Below are positions 1 through 7,813 of a DNA stretch of 12,608 bases, piece by piece. Each line of letters starts with the position of its first letter. The stretch's first letter is position 1. The DNA lies in contig NZ_JOHS01000093.1 of the NCBI RefSeq assembly GCF_000725625.1, positions 1 through 12,608 on the forward strand, written 5' to 3'. A program made the position numbers and the translations under genes. The DNA comes from Streptomyces sp. NRRL F-6676 (GTDB taxonomy: Bacteria > Actinomycetota > Actinomycetes > Streptomycetales > Streptomycetaceae). Under the pieces are notes generated by a model, which saw only the letters and a list, made by a program, of their open reading frames with translations, ran no database searches and was not told the origin of the DNA.

Positions 1-61
1 GCAGCAGCGGCTCCAGCTTCGGGCCTCGACGAGGAACAGACGCACCAGCAGCAGAAGTCAC
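1..61 (-). CDS. IS630-family transposase, N-terminal fragment (cut by window edge)
   Basis: Only about 20 codons are visible, from a GTG at 61 and reading toward the left edge. The peptide begins VTSAAGASVPRRGPKLEPLL; the RRGPKLEPLL stretch resembles the extreme N-terminus of actinobacterial IS630-type transposases, just before the first helix-turn-helix. No Shine-Dalgarno sequence precedes the GTG, and an in-frame TAG at 80-82 limits how far upstream the start can lie; a TTG at 79 is an alternative. The DDE catalytic domain is not in the window. The family call rests on a short match plus the TA junction, so it is moderate. Confidence 0.55.
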   Translation of the reverse strand, partial: MTSAAGASVPRRGPKLEPLL

Positions 62-96
62 ACCACAACTAACGATCAACTACTGGCGCAGGACAC
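1..96 (-). mobile_element. IS630-family insertion sequence, right end (partial, runs off the window)
   Basis: The minus-strand sequence between the left window edge and base 96 is foreign to the ABM-type gene it interrupts and contains the start of an IS630-like transposase. The junction is C-TA-G-like: bases 97-98 are TA and the minus strand reads GGCTA then GTGTCCTGCGCCAG. IS630 elements duplicate a TA target and the founding member favours CTAG, which fits. The other end, the second inverted repeat and the second TA lie outside the window, so the exact boundary is inferred from one side only. Confidence 0.6.
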
Positions 97-241
97 TAGC
101 CGCGAACCAGACAATCGTTCCTACTTCTTCGTTGGCGAGTGCGACAGCGCCGGCGAGCAGATCGGCGAGCGCGTCGTGCTGTCCATCGGCCGCGACGATC
201 TTGGCGACGAAGGCATACGGAAGTGATGCGGGTGTGGACAT
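80..241 (-). pseudogene. ABM-domain (putative quinol monooxygenase type) gene, truncated by an IS630-like element
   Basis: The frame starts at ATG 241 with a good ribosome binding site (AAGGAG at 250-255, 8 nt spacing). It gives a 53-residue product beginning MSTPASLPYAFVAKIVAADG. The pattern F-V-A-K-I-V-A and later A-L-A-N-E-E-V-G-T-I-V-W-F-A is typical of the small dimeric ferredoxin-fold ABM monooxygenases, which are about 95-110 residues long. Homology stops after VWFA at about base 99; the last six residues (ASVLRQ) come from the inserted element and end at TAG 80-82. The C-terminal half of the fold is lost, so the product should be inactive. It is divergent from the GlxA-type regulator gene, an arrangement in which such a regulator often controls the neighbouring enzyme. 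Calling it an ABM family member is fairly secure; the native substrate is unknown. Confidence 0.7.
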
Positions 242-249
242 GAGGGGTT

Positions 250-255
250 CTCCTT
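250..255 (-). promoter_or_regulatory. Ribosome binding site of the truncated ABM gene
   Basis: The minus strand reads AAGGAG 8 nt before ATG 241, a near-consensus Shine-Dalgarno sequence that fixes the start codon. Confidence 0.7.
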
Positions 256-285
256 GAAGTCGGGGTTCTTCGTGGGGCGAGTTCA

Positions 286-326
286 GCGTATGACGAGCGA
301 GGGCCGGTGGGGAGTGGCGTATACGG
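286..326. promoter_or_regulatory. Candidate operator: direct repeat in the divergent promoter region
   Basis: GCGTATGACG (286-295) and GCGTATACGG (317-326) are near-identical 10-mers, 31 bp apart start to start, about three helical turns. AraC-type activators usually bind pairs of direct repeats on one face of the helix. The pair lies between the truncated ABM gene and the regulator gene, just upstream of the proposed -10 box at 336. This is inferred from spacing and similarity only. Confidence 0.3.
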
Positions 327-335
327 CAGTATTGC

Positions 336-341
336 TATTGT
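336..341 (+). promoter_or_regulatory. Candidate -10 box for a leaderless transcript of the GlxA-type regulator
   Basis: TATTGT fits the actinobacterial TANNNT -10 pattern and ends 7 nt before ATG 349. Transcription would therefore start at or next to the A of the start codon. No Shine-Dalgarno sequence precedes 349, which supports a leaderless message. No clear -35 is seen. Confidence 0.4.
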
Positions 342-348
342 TCGCGCC

Positions 349-1290
349 ATGCATATCGGACTGATCGCGATCGACGGCTGCTTCGGTTCGGCGGTCGCGT
401 CGGTCATCGACATCGTGCGGGTGGCCGACGGAGCCCGCGGCGATGTCGACCCGCGGATCGACCCGATCGAACTCGCCATCCTCGGACCGAAACGGCGAGT
501 GACCACGACGGCATCGATGACCCTGTCGGTGGACCACCCGCTTTCGGAGTCCGGAGAGTTCGACGTGGTCGTCGTCCCTGCGCTTGGAACCCTCACGGCC
601 GCCGCGACCCACGACGCCCTCCAGAGCCGAGATGCTCGTTCGGTCATCGCCTCACTCGGGCGCCTCGACGACGCGACCACCCGGATCGCCGCGGCGTGCA
701 CCGGCGTGTTCGCCGTCGCCGAGACCGGACGGATGCATCATCGGCGGGCGACGACCAGCTGGTTCCTGGGGCCGGAGTTCCTGAAGCGCTATCCGACCGT
801 CGCCCTCGATCTCGACACCATGGTCGTGGTCGACGGGAACCTCGTCACCGCCGGCGCCGCCTTCGCCCACATCGACCTCGCGCTCTCACTCGTGCGATCG
901 ATCAGCCCCGACCTGGCCCAACATGTCGCCAAGCTCCTCATCATCGACGAGCGCCCGTCGCAGGCGGCCTTCGTCGCCTACGAACATCTCCGGCACGAGG
1001 ACCCGATCGTCGTCGAGTTCGAACGCTTCGTGCGCGTCCGCCTGGACGAACCGTTCAACGTCGCCGTCGTCGCGCAGTCGCTCGGCACCAGCCGGCGCAC
1101 CCTCGAACGACGAGTCCGTGCGGCGCTCAACCTCACTCCGCTCGGCTTCGTCCAACGGCTTCGCATCGAACGAGCTCGGCACCTCTCAGCAACCACGGAC
1201 CTCACCTCCGCCGAGATCGCGCGACGGGTCGGCTACGCGAACGCCGAGACTCTGCGCTCCCTCCTGCGCAGGGAGCGACGCCGTTCCTGA
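349..1290 (+). CDS. GlxA-family transcriptional regulator (DJ-1/PfpI-like domain plus AraC helix-turn-helix)
   Basis: The product has 313 residues from ATG 349. Residues 1 to about 190 match the class I glutamine-amidotransferase-like (DJ-1/PfpI) fold of GlxA regulators: MHIGLIAIDG at the start, the nucleophile-elbow-like segment IAAACTGVFAVAETG with Cys117, then RRATTSWFLGPEF and a glycine-rich GNLVTAGAAFAHIDLAL segment. This domain normally senses a ligand and is not thought to be catalytic. Residues 230-305 form an AraC-type double helix-turn-helix (first at about 236-256, VAVVAQSLGTSRRTLERRV; second at about 286-307, AEIARRVGYANAETL). The C-terminus, ending RRERRRS, is about ten residues shorter than many relatives. 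An in-frame GTG at 307 has GAGG only 3 nt away, and family members start at MHIGLIA, so 349 is preferred. It lies divergent from an ABM-type gene destroyed by an IS, so its likely local target is lost. The effector is unknown. Confidence 0.9.
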   Translation: MHIGLIAIDGCFGSAVASVIDIVRVADGARGDVDPRIDPIELAILGPKRRVTTTASMTLSVDHPLSESGEFDVVVVPALGTLTAAATHDALQSRDARSVIASLGRLDDATTRIAAACTGVFAVAETGRMHHRRATTSWFLGPEFLKRYPTVALDLDTMVVVDGNLVTAGAAFAHIDLALSLVRSISPDLAQHVAKLLIIDERPSQAAFVAYEHLRHEDPIVVEFERFVRVRLDEPFNVAVVAQSLGTSRRTLERRVRAALNLTPLGFVQRLRIERARHLSATTDLTSAEIARRVGYANAETLRSLLRRERRRS

Positions 1291-1572
1291 CCTATCGCCA
1301 TGCCTGTAGCCGGTGTCCTAGCGCTCGGTTGGAACCACCTCTCAGCACGTCGCGTCGACGCTCCTGCGTCGCCCCTGGACGACCCACTCGACACGCCCGC
1401 AGCACAGGCCATGTGACGTGCCCCGGCTTCCCGGACGGTCGGGGTTGGGTGGCTGTGATGTCGCTGCGTTCTCGTCGAGGGGGTCAGCAGACCCGATCAG
1501 GGTCGATTGGGATGAGCCGCGAAGGCGGTCAGGTCAGGGCGGCCGAACCCGGCCGGCGGGGTAGCGTCGGAC

Positions 1573-1631
1573 ACGTCGAGGTCTTTCGGATGGATGGCGT
1601 AGGAACCTCCATCGTCGGGAGACCTCGACGT
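1573..1631. repeat. 12-bp perfect inverted repeat with inner stem (hairpin)
   Basis: ACGTCGAGGTCT at 1573-1584 is the exact reverse complement of AGACCTCGACGT at 1620-1631. Inside the 35-nt spacer, GATGG (1592-1596) can pair with CCATC (1609-1613), giving a two-tier stem. No T-run follows, so it is not a standard terminator. It may be a regulatory structure, a protein-binding palindrome or a mobile-element remnant. Confidence 0.55.
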
Positions 1632-1720
1632 CTATCTGCGGACCGACTGTCGCGGGTGCGCGGAGGATCTCCTGATCCGCCTCGGGAATCTCTGGCCGAG
1701 CCCTATTACCGTACCGGCCT

Positions 1721-1726
1721 TAGAGT
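1721..1726 (+). promoter_or_regulatory. Candidate -10 box for leaderless uvrB
   Basis: TAGAGT matches TANNNT and ends 6 nt before ATG 1733, the spacing that puts the transcription start on the start codon. There is no Shine-Dalgarno sequence upstream of 1733. No -35 element is evident. Confidence 0.35.
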
Positions 1727-1732
1727 GCTTGC

Positions 1733-3850
1733 ATGCGTCCTGTTTCTGATATTGAACGTACAGGGGATCCCTTCGAGGTCGTCAGCCCCTACCAGCCCAG
1801 CGGCGACCAGCCGGCGGCAATCGCTGAGCTGACCAGACGCATCGCGGCCGGTGAGAAGGATGTGGTGCTGCTCGGTGCGACCGGCACCGGCAAGTCCGCC
1901 ACCACCGCCTGGATGATCGAGAAGCTTCAGCGACCCACCCTGGTGATGGCTCCGAACAAGACGCTGGCCGCCCAACTGGCCAACGAATTCCGGGAGCTGC
2001 TGCCGAACAACGCAGTCGAATATTTTGTTTCCTACTACGACTATTACCAGCCCGAAGCGTACGTCCCGCAGACGGACACCTATATCGAGAAGGATTCCTC
2101 GGTCAATGACGAGGTGGAGCGGCTGCGGCATTCGGCGACGAACTCCCTGCTCACTCGCCGGGACGTGATTGTGGTTGCCTCCGTGTCCACGATCTACGGC
2201 CTGGGCACCCCGCAGGAGTACGTGGACCGGATGATTCCGTTGCGGGTCGGCGAAGAGATCGACCGCGACGAGTTGCTGCGCCGTTTCGTCGACAACCAGT
2301 ACACCCGCAACGACACGTCCTTCGCCCGCGGCACCTTCCGGGCCCACGGCGACACCGTCGAGATCTTCCCCGTCTACGAAGAGCTCGCCATCCGCATCGA
2401 GATGTTCGGGGACGAGATCGAAGCGCTGACCACGCTGAACCCGGTCACCGGCGAAGTCGTCGGTGAGGAGGAGCAGGTGCACGTCTTCCCCGCCTCCCAC
2501 TACATCGCCGGCCCCGAGCGCCTGGAGCGCGCGATCGACGGCATCGAGGCGGAGCTCGCCCAACGTCTGGCCGAGCTGGAGAAGCAGGGCAAACACCTGG
2601 AGGCTCAGCGGCTGCGGATGCGCACCACCTACGACATCGAGATGCTCCGGGAGACCGGCACCTCGGCCGGCGTGGAGAACTACTCCATGCACTTCGACGG
2701 CCGCTCCCCGGGAGCACCGGGCAACACGCTGCTGGACTACTTCCCGGAAGACTTCCTGCTGGTCATCGACGAGTCCCACGTCACCGTCCCGCAAATCGGC
2801 GCCATGTGGGAGGGCGACGCCGCCCGCAAACGCATCCTGATCGACCACGGTTTCCGGCTGCCCTCCGCCCTGGAAAACCGCCCCCTGACGTGGGAGGAGT
2901 TCCGGGAGCGCGTGGGCCAGACCGTGTACCTCTCGGCGACGCCGGGAACCTACGAGCTCTCCCGCAGCAACGGCGTGGTGGAGCAGGTGATCCGGCCGAC
3001 CGGGCTGCTCGATCCCGAGGTCGTGGTGAAGCCCACCGACGGCCAGATCGACGATCTCGTCGACGAGATCCGCACCCGCACCGCGCGGGACGAACGGGTC
3101 CTGGTCACCACGCTCACCAAGAAAATGTCCGAGGACCTCACCGAGCACTTCACACAACTCGGCATCCGGGTCCGCTACCTGCACAGCGACATCGACACCC
3201 TTCGCCGCGTGGAACTGCTGCGTGAACTGCGCGCAGGCGAGTACGACGTGCTGATCGGCATCAACCTGCTCCGCGAGGGCCTCGACCTGCCCGAGGTGTC
3301 CCTGGTCGCGATCCTCGACGCCGACAAGGAGGGGTTCCTGCGTTCCGGCACTGCGCTCATCCAGACCATCGGCCGGGCCGCACGCAACGTGTCCGGGCAG
3401 GTCATCATGTACGCCGACCGGATCACCCCCGCGATGCGCAAAGCGATCGACGAGACCAACCGGCGCCGCGAGATACAGATCGCGTACAACGAGGCCAACG
3501 GCATCGACCCGCAGCCGCTGCGCAAGAAGATCAACGACATCGTGGCCCGGATCGCCAGCGAGGAGATCGACACCGACCACCTCCTCGCCACCGGATACCG
3601 GCAGGCAGCCGGAGGCGTCACCGTTCCGCTGATGCCCGGACTCGGCGGTCAGCTCACCGAGCCCGCCTCGCCGGGGTCCGTACCCACGGAACGTCCAGCA
3701 GCCCAGCTCGCCGAGCAGATCGAAGAACTGACACAGCGCACGCGCGCCGCGGCAGCCGAGCTGCAGTTCGAGCTCGCCGCCCGGCTCCGCGACGAGGTCC
3801 ACGAGATGAAGAAGGAGCTGCGCAGCATGCAGGAGTCGGACCTCGCCTGA
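1733..3850 (+). CDS. uvrB: UvrABC excinuclease subunit B (UvrB)
   Basis: UvrB is the damage-verifying helicase-like ATPase of nucleotide excision repair: UvrA loads it onto the lesion, and it then recruits UvrC for dual incision. The product has 705 residues, normal for actinobacteria. Walker A GATGTGKS is at 48-55 and the DNA-inserting beta-hairpin ([12 protein letters not shown]) at about 101-112. The UvrB/TRCF interaction domain follows at roughly 160-250. Walker B DESH is at 346-349 and motif SATPG at 401-405. The late helicase motifs [12 protein letters not shown] and QTIGRAARN come next, and a C-terminal UVR motif that contacts UvrC ends the protein (about residues 660-697, with [19 protein letters not shown]). 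No key residue is missing. ATG 1733 matches the family start [10 protein letters not shown]. It is followed after 104 bp by uvrA on the same strand, so co-transcription is likely. Location among mobile elements suggests an accessory copy, but divergence from a chromosomal copy cannot be judged here. Confidence 0.97.
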   Translation: MRPVSDIERTGDPFEVVSPYQPSGDQPAAIAELTRRIAAGEKDVVLLGATGTGKSATTAWMIEKLQRPTLVMAPNKTLAAQLANEFRELLPNNAVEYFVSYYDYYQPEAYVPQTDTYIEKDSSVNDEVERLRHSATNSLLTRRDVIVVASVSTIYGLGTPQEYVDRMIPLRVGEEIDRDELLRRFVDNQYTRNDTSFARGTFRAHGDTVEIFPVYEELAIRIEMFGDEIEALTTLNPVTGEVVGEEEQVHVFPASHYIAGPERLERAIDGIEAELAQRLAELEKQGKHLEAQRLRMRTTYDIEMLRETGTSAGVENYSMHFDGRSPGAPGNTLLDYFPEDFLLVIDESHVTVPQIGAMWEGDAARKRILIDHGFRLPSALENRPLTWEEFRERVGQTVYLSATPGTYELSRSNGVVEQVIRPTGLLDPEVVVKPTDGQIDDLVDEIRTRTARDERVLVTTLTKKMSEDLTEHFTQLGIRVRYLHSDIDTLRRVELLRELRAGEYDVLIGINLLREGLDLPEVSLVAILDADKEGFLRSGTALIQTIGRAARNVSGQVIMYADRITPAMRKAIDETNRRREIQIAYNEANGIDPQPLRKKINDIVARIASEEIDTDHLLATGYRQAAGGVTVPLMPGLGGQLTEPASPGSVPTERPAAQLAEQIEELTQRTRAAAAELQFELAARLRDEVHEMKKELRSMQESDLA

Positions 3851-3855
3851 CCCAG

Positions 3856-3924
3856 CAGGCCGTGGCGGTGCCGGCGGGACTCAGCACTCTCCCAAACTTG
3901 AGGCAGCACCGGGATCACGGCCTG
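3856..3924. repeat. Long imperfect hairpin between uvrB and uvrA
   Basis: CAGGCCGTG (3856-3864) pairs with CACGGCCTG (3916-3924), and inside this CGGTGC (3866-3871) pairs with GCACCG (3906-3911). This leaves a 1-by-4 internal loop and a 34-nt apical loop. The stem begins 5 nt after the uvrB stop and ends 12 nt before the uvrA Shine-Dalgarno region. Without a T-run it is not a clear terminator. It could stabilise the message or tune uvrA expression relative to uvrB. Confidence 0.5.
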
Positions 3925-3936
3925 TCCCTTCCCTGA

Positions 3937-3943
3937 AGAAAGG
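3937..3943 (+). promoter_or_regulatory. Ribosome binding site supporting the GTG 3955 start of uvrA
   Basis: AGAAAGG lies 11 nt before GTG 3955. It overlaps the in-frame GTG at 3943, which would leave that codon without any upstream Shine-Dalgarno sequence and so argues for 3955. Confidence 0.5.
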
Positions 3944-3954
3944 TGCGGACCGGC

Positions 3955-6846
3955 GTGGCAGACCGTCTCATCGTCCGTGGCGCGCGCGAGCACAACCTGA
4001 AGGACGTCTCGCTCGACCTGCCGCGCGACTCCCTCATCGTCTTCACCGGCCTGTCCGGGTCGGGCAAGTCGTCTCTGGCCTTCGACACCATCTTCGCCGA
4101 GGGGCAGCGCCGCTACGTCGAATCGCTGTCCTCATACGCCCGCCAGTTCCTGGGCCAGATGGACAAGCCCGACGTGGACTTCATCGAAGGCCTCTCCCCC
4201 GCGGTGTCCGTCGACCAGAAGTCGACCTCGCGCAATCCACGCTCCACGGTCGGCACCATCACCGAGGTGTACGACTACCTGCGGCTGCTGTTCGCCCGCG
4301 TCGGCCGGCCGCACTGCCCCGAGTGCGGCCGGCCGATCTCACGCCAGTCGCCACAGGACATCGTCGACAAGATCCTCAAGCTTCCCGACGGCACCCGCTT
4401 CCAGGTCCTGTCCCCCCTCGTCCGCGACCGCAAGGGAAAGTTCACCGAGCTCTTCAGCGAGCTCCACATCAAGGGCTACGCCCGCGCGCGGGTCGACGGA
4501 CAGATCATCCAGCTCTCCCAGCCGCCGAACCTCCGCGGGCAGCAGAAGCACACCATCGACGTGGTCGTCGACCGCCTCACCGCGAAGAAGAAGTCCTCCA
4601 GAGTCCGCCTCACCGACTCCGTCGAGGCAGCCCTGAAACTCTCCGGCGGCATGGTCGTCCTCGAGTTCGTCGACCTGCCCGACGACGACCCCGAGCGCGA
4701 ACGCATCCTGTCCGAGCACCTGTACTGCCCCACAGACGACCTCTACTTCGAGGACCTGGAACCTCGCTCCTTCTCCTTCAACTCGCCCTACGGGGCCTGC
4801 CCCGAGTGCACCGGCATCGGCACGCGCATGGAGGTCGACCCCGAACTGATCGTCCCCGACCCGGAGAAGACGCTCGAGAAGGGAGCGATCCACCCCTGGG
4901 CCCACGGACATTCCAGAGAGCACTTCGCCCGGCTGGTCGACGCCCTGGCCGACGCCCTGCGCTTCCGGACCGACGCCCCCTTCGCCCGCCTGCCGCAACG
5001 GGCCAAGAAGGCCCTGCTCCACGGCTACAGGAAGCCGATCGAGGTTCGCTACCGCACCCGCTACGGCCGCGAACGCCACTTCACCACCCCCTTCGAAGGC
5101 GCGGTGCAGTTCGTGCAGCGCCGCCACCACAGCGCCGAGAGCGACGCAGGCCGCGAACGCTTCGAGGGCTACATGCGCCAGGTGCCCTGCCCCGCATGCA
5201 ACGGAGCCCGCCTCAAACCGATCAGCCTGGCCGTCACCCTGGCCGGCAAATCGATCGCCGAGGTCTCCTCCCTGCAGATCGGCCACTGCGCGATCTTTCT
5301 GGGAGAACTCGACCTCACCCCACGCGAGATGAAGATCGCCGACCGCATCCTCAGAGAAGTCAACGAGCGCCAGCGCTTCCTCGTCGACGTCGGCCTCGAC
5401 TACCTGTCACTGAACCGCGCCGCCGACACCCTCTCCGGCGGAGAAGCCCAGCGCATCCGGCTCGCCACCCAGATCGGCTCCGGCCTCGTCGGCGTCCTCT
5501 ACGTCCTCGACGAACCGTCCATCGGCCTGCACCAGCGGGACAACCACCGACTCATGGAAACCCTCGTCCGCCTGCGCGACATGGGCAACACCCTCATCGT
5601 CGTCGAACACGACGAGGACACCGCCAAGCTCGCCGACTGGATCGTCGACGTCGGCCCCGGCGCGGGCGACCACGGCGGCGAAATCGTGTACAGCGGCCAT
5701 CTTGAGGGACTGCTCGACGATCCGGCCTCCCTCACCGGCCAGTACCTCTCCGGCCGCAAGACGATCCCCGTCCCCGCCTCCCACCGGGAACGCGACCCCT
5801 CCCGACAGCTCATCGTCCGCGGCGCTCGGGCAAACAACCTCCAGGACATCGACGTGGCCTTCCCGCTGGGCCTGTTCACCGCCGTCACTGGCGTCTCCGG
5901 GTCCGGCAAGTCGACCCTGGTCAACGACATCCTCTACACCTACCTGGCCCGCGAACTGAACGGCGCCGCCACCGTCCCCGGACGCCACACCCGAGTAGAG
6001 GGCGACGACCTCGTCGACAAGGTCGTACAGGTGTCCCAGTCCCCCATCGGCCGCACCCCACGCTCCAACCCGGCCACGTACACCGGCGTCTTCGACCACA
6101 TCCGCGCACTGTTCGCCGAGACCATCGAGGCGAAAGTCCGCGGCTACAAGCCCGGCCGCTTCTCCTTCAACGTCAAAGGCGGCCGCTGCGAGAACTGCTC
6201 GGGCGACGGCACCATCAAGATCGAGATGAACTTCCTCCCCGACGTCTACGTCCCCTGCGAGGTCTGCCACGGCGCCCGCTACAACCGGGAGACCCTGGAA
6301 GTCCGCTACCGAGGAAAGTCCATCGCCGACGTGCTGGACATGACCATCGAAGAGGCCACCGACTTCTTCGAAGCCATGCCGGCCATCTCCCGCCAGCTCA
6401 ACACCCTCACGGAGGTCGGACTCGGCTACATCCGGCTCGGACAGCCCGCAACGACCCTCTCCGGCGGAGAGGCCCAACGCCTCAAACTCGCCAGCGAACT
6501 CCAGAAACGGTCCACCGGACACACCGTCTACGTCCTGGACGAACCGACCACCGGCCTGCACTTCGAAGACATCCGCAAACTGCTGAAGGTCCTCTCCGGC
6601 CTCGTGGACAAGGGCAACACCGTCATCGTCATCGAGCACAACCTCGACGTCATCAAAACCGCCGACTGGATCATCGACCTGGGACCCGAAGGCGGCGCAG
6701 ACGGCGGCCTCCTGCTGGCGCAAGGCACACCCGAGGACATCGCAAAAGCCCAAGCCAGCCACACCGGCGCATACCTGCGCGACATCCTGGCCACCCAACA
6801 CCCACACCGCAGCACAATGCCCCAGCGAACCGCCCGCCGACGCTGA
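3955..6846 (+). CDS. uvrA: UvrABC excinuclease subunit A (UvrA)
   Basis: UvrA is the dimeric ABC-type ATPase that first recognises distorted DNA in nucleotide excision repair and delivers UvrB. From GTG 3955 the product has 963 residues; the frame is open to a GTG at 3943, but homologues start at [15 protein letters not shown] and the ribosome binding site fits 3955. The first nucleotide-binding domain has Walker [10 protein letters not shown] at 32-40, the ABC signature [12 protein letters not shown] from 493 and Walker [14 protein letters not shown] from 517. The second has Walker [10 protein letters not shown] at 646-654, [12 protein letters not shown] from 835 and [13 protein letters not shown] from 860. 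Cysteine pairs for zinc modules are seen (CPEC at 121-124, [13 protein letters not shown] and CEVC in the C-terminal half). It is the full-length two-domain form, not a short DrrC-like self-resistance UvrA, and it lacks the Lys/Ala-rich tail common in housekeeping streptomycete UvrA, ending PQRTARRR. It probably forms an operon with uvrB. Confidence 0.97.
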   Translation: MADRLIVRGAREHNLKDVSLDLPRDSLIVFTGLSGSGKSSLAFDTIFAEGQRRYVESLSSYARQFLGQMDKPDVDFIEGLSPAVSVDQKSTSRNPRSTVGTITEVYDYLRLLFARVGRPHCPECGRPISRQSPQDIVDKILKLPDGTRFQVLSPLVRDRKGKFTELFSELHIKGYARARVDGQIIQLSQPPNLRGQQKHTIDVVVDRLTAKKKSSRVRLTDSVEAALKLSGGMVVLEFVDLPDDDPERERILSEHLYCPTDDLYFEDLEPRSFSFNSPYGACPECTGIGTRMEVDPELIVPDPEKTLEKGAIHPWAHGHSREHFARLVDALADALRFRTDAPFARLPQRAKKALLHGYRKPIEVRYRTRYGRERHFTTPFEGAVQFVQRRHHSAESDAGRERFEGYMRQVPCPACNGARLKPISLAVTLAGKSIAEVSSLQIGHCAIFLGELDLTPREMKIADRILREVNERQRFLVDVGLDYLSLNRAADTLSGGEAQRIRLATQIGSGLVGVLYVLDEPSIGLHQRDNHRLMETLVRLRDMGNTLIVVEHDEDTAKLADWIVDVGPGAGDHGGEIVYSGHLEGLLDDPASLTGQYLSGRKTIPVPASHRERDPSRQLIVRGARANNLQDIDVAFPLGLFTAVTGVSGSGKSTLVNDILYTYLARELNGAATVPGRHTRVEGDDLVDKVVQVSQSPIGRTPRSNPATYTGVFDHIRALFAETIEAKVRGYKPGRFSFNVKGGRCENCSGDGTIKIEMNFLPDVYVPCEVCHGARYNRETLEVRYRGKSIADVLDMTIEEATDFFEAMPAISRQLNTLTEVGLGYIRLGQPATTLSGGEAQRLKLASELQKRSTGHTVYVLDEPTTGLHFEDIRKLLKVLSGLVDKGNTVIVIEHNLDVIKTADWIIDLGPEGGADGGLLLAQGTPEDIAKAQASHTGAYLRDILATQHPHRSTMPQRTARRR

Positions 6847-7295
6847 TGCCGACCGGGCCTTGGCCCCGAACCGGCTGCGCTGCAGAGATTCGGGTGGCGG
6901 CGCGCCCAAGCTCGCCCCGCGCGCACACCGCGGATCCCGTCAGCACGTCACGCTCCGGCGCAGACCTCGCTGAGTGGGCAAGGGCCTGGTGGTGGTGCTG
7001 ACTGAGCTCGCTACCTGGCGGGACTCGGCAACTTCAGTGCTCACTGTGCAACGCCCTGACCTGCACGTATTGCCGTCACTGCGGCCCCGGACCGCGCCCA
7101 AGCCGGGCGGCACGCGACCCGCCCGGGCCGCTGACCTGCGGAATGCCCCATCCGCCAGATCCGCCGCTCAACCGCCAAGTAGCGCGCTCAATCACAGCTA
7201 CCCCGCAGCGTGAACCGGCGCCACCAGACGGTCCGGCGCGCTAGAGGTGGAATAACCAGGGCGTTCGTTCGATTGGCTTCCTTGCAGAGATCGCG

Positions 7296-7300
7296 GGAGG
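7296..7300 (+). promoter_or_regulatory. Orphaned ribosome binding site of the nuclease-like gene
   Basis: GGAGG at 7296-7300 lies just left of the IS256 element. When the element and one copy of its 8-bp duplication are removed, GGAGG sits 8 nt before GTG 10852, an ideal spacing. The insertion has moved it 3.5 kb from its start codon. Confidence 0.65.
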
Positions 7301-7306
7301 GGGCGC
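7299..7306. repeat. Target site duplication of the IS256-family element, left copy
   Basis: GGGGGCGC directly abuts the left terminal repeat and is repeated exactly at 10842-10849. Eight to nine bp is the normal duplication for IS256-family elements. Confidence 0.85.
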
Positions 7307-7344
7307 GGGTCTGTCAAACGAGCGGTGTAACTGGGGTGGTTGGG

Positions 7345-7796
7345 TTACTGGCAGGCCGCTGAGAGCCGGCCGTCGAAGGTGATGTCGAAGGCGTTCAGTG
7401 CGGTCTTCCAGCGCATGGTCCAGCGGGCCTGGCCCTTGCCGGTGGGGTCGAGCGACATGATCGCCATGTAGACGCACTTCAGTGCGGCCTGCTCGTTCGG
7501 GAAGTGGCCGCGGGCCTTGACCGCTCGCCGGATCCGGGCGTTGACCGACTCGATCGCGTTGGTGGTGCAGACGATGCGGCGGATCTCGGTGTCGAACCGC
7601 AGGAAGGGAGTGAATTCCTCCCAGGCGTTCTCCCACAGTTTCACGATCGCCGGATACTTCCTGCCCCAGGCGTCGGCGAACTCGGCGAACCGCTCCAGGG
7701 CGGCCTCCTCGGTCGGAGCGGTGTAGACGGGCTTGAGGAGCCTGGCGATCTTGTCCCAGTCCTGGCGGGCGGCATAGCGGAAAGAGTTCCGCAGCA
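7345..7796 (-). pseudogene. IS256-family transposase, C-terminal part (split by ISAzo13 element)
   Basis: This fragment encodes the last 150 residues of the IS256 (Mutator-like) transposase, beginning LLRNSFRYAARQDWDKIARL and ending GRLSAACQ. It contains the catalytic glutamate region CTTNAIESVNARIR, with Glu at about 368 of the rebuilt protein. It has no start codon of its own at the junction; an internal GTG at 7644 could give a 99-residue peptide, but that would lack the two catalytic aspartates. Joined to the 9953-10808 fragment after dropping one GGT duplication, the frame is continuous with no stop or frameshift, so the only lesion is the nested insertion. Confidence 0.9.
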
Positions 7797-7799
7797 GGT
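7797..7799. repeat. Target site duplication of the ISAzo13-family element, left copy
   Basis: GGT abuts the left terminal repeat at 7800 and is repeated at 9953-9955. Collapsing the two copies restores the IS256 transposase reading frame exactly, which confirms the boundary. Confidence 0.8.
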
Positions 7800-7813
7800 G
7801 AAGCCGTAAGGAA

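Larger units (their letters stand above)
1291..1732. other. 442-bp non-coding interval upstream of uvrB
   Basis: No reading frame here looks like a real protein. The long plus frame that crosses it begins inside the regulator gene and is a shadow rich in Arg, Pro and Ser. The interval contains a 12-bp perfect inverted repeat (1573-1584 and 1620-1631) and a possible leaderless promoter next to uvrB. I searched by eye for the actinobacterial LexA box (GAAC-N4-GTTC) and for the PafBC-type motif and found neither. The hairpin part could be a remnant of an insertion sequence or an intergenic repeat. Confidence 0.5.
6847..7306. other. 460-bp interval without a supported gene, downstream of uvrA
   Basis: A plus-strand open frame at 6974-7213 (79 codons, GTG start) has no ribosome binding site and a composition rich in Pro, Ala and Arg, so I do not call it. 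A short GC stem (GGGC-CTTG-GCCC) close after the uvrA stop is too weak to call a terminator. The right edge is better understood: 7296-7306 carries the ribosome binding site of the nuclease-like gene whose coding part now lies beyond the IS256 element at 10852. The promoter of that gene should be within this interval, but I cannot place it. Confidence 0.5.

Noticed and set aside
1291..1732. LexA (GAAC-N4-GTTC) or PafBC-type damage-response motif upstream of uvrB
   Set aside because: Every GAAC in the interval lacks a GTTC partner at the right spacing, and the sequence 8 bp upstream of TAGAGT does not match the PafBC motif.
696..1832. Long plus-strand open frame overlapping the regulator and the start of uvrB
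   Set aside because: It begins inside the regulator gene, is dominated by Arg, Pro, Ser and His as expected for an out-of-frame reading of high-GC DNA, and overlaps the well-supported uvrB start.
1706..3802. 698-codon minus-strand frame antisense to uvrB
   Set aside because: Long antisense frames are routine opposite high-GC genes. Its product has the low-complexity Val/Gly/Asp/Gln composition of a complement reading and no recognisable domain.
4323..5705. 460-codon plus-strand frame inside uvrA
   Set aside because: Extremely Arg/Pro-rich shadow of the uvrA reading frame without any motif.
3955..6846. Short DrrC-like UvrA specialised for antibiotic self-resistance
   Set aside because: The protein is full length with both ATPase domains, the CPEC cysteines and the other zinc-module cysteines, and looks like an ordinary UvrA. 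An accessory role is possible but not shown by its domain structure.
6850..6885. Possible terminator after uvrA
   Set aside because: The stem GGGC-CTTG-GCCC is only four base pairs and is not followed by a T-run.
5407..6909. 500-codon minus-strand frame antisense to uvrA
   Set aside because: Antisense shadow of uvrA with repetitive Gly/Val/Asp/Ala composition.
6974..7213. 79-codon frame downstream of uvrA
   Set aside because: No ribosome binding site before the GTG, Pro/Ala/Arg-rich composition and no recognisable motif; left as unassigned interval.
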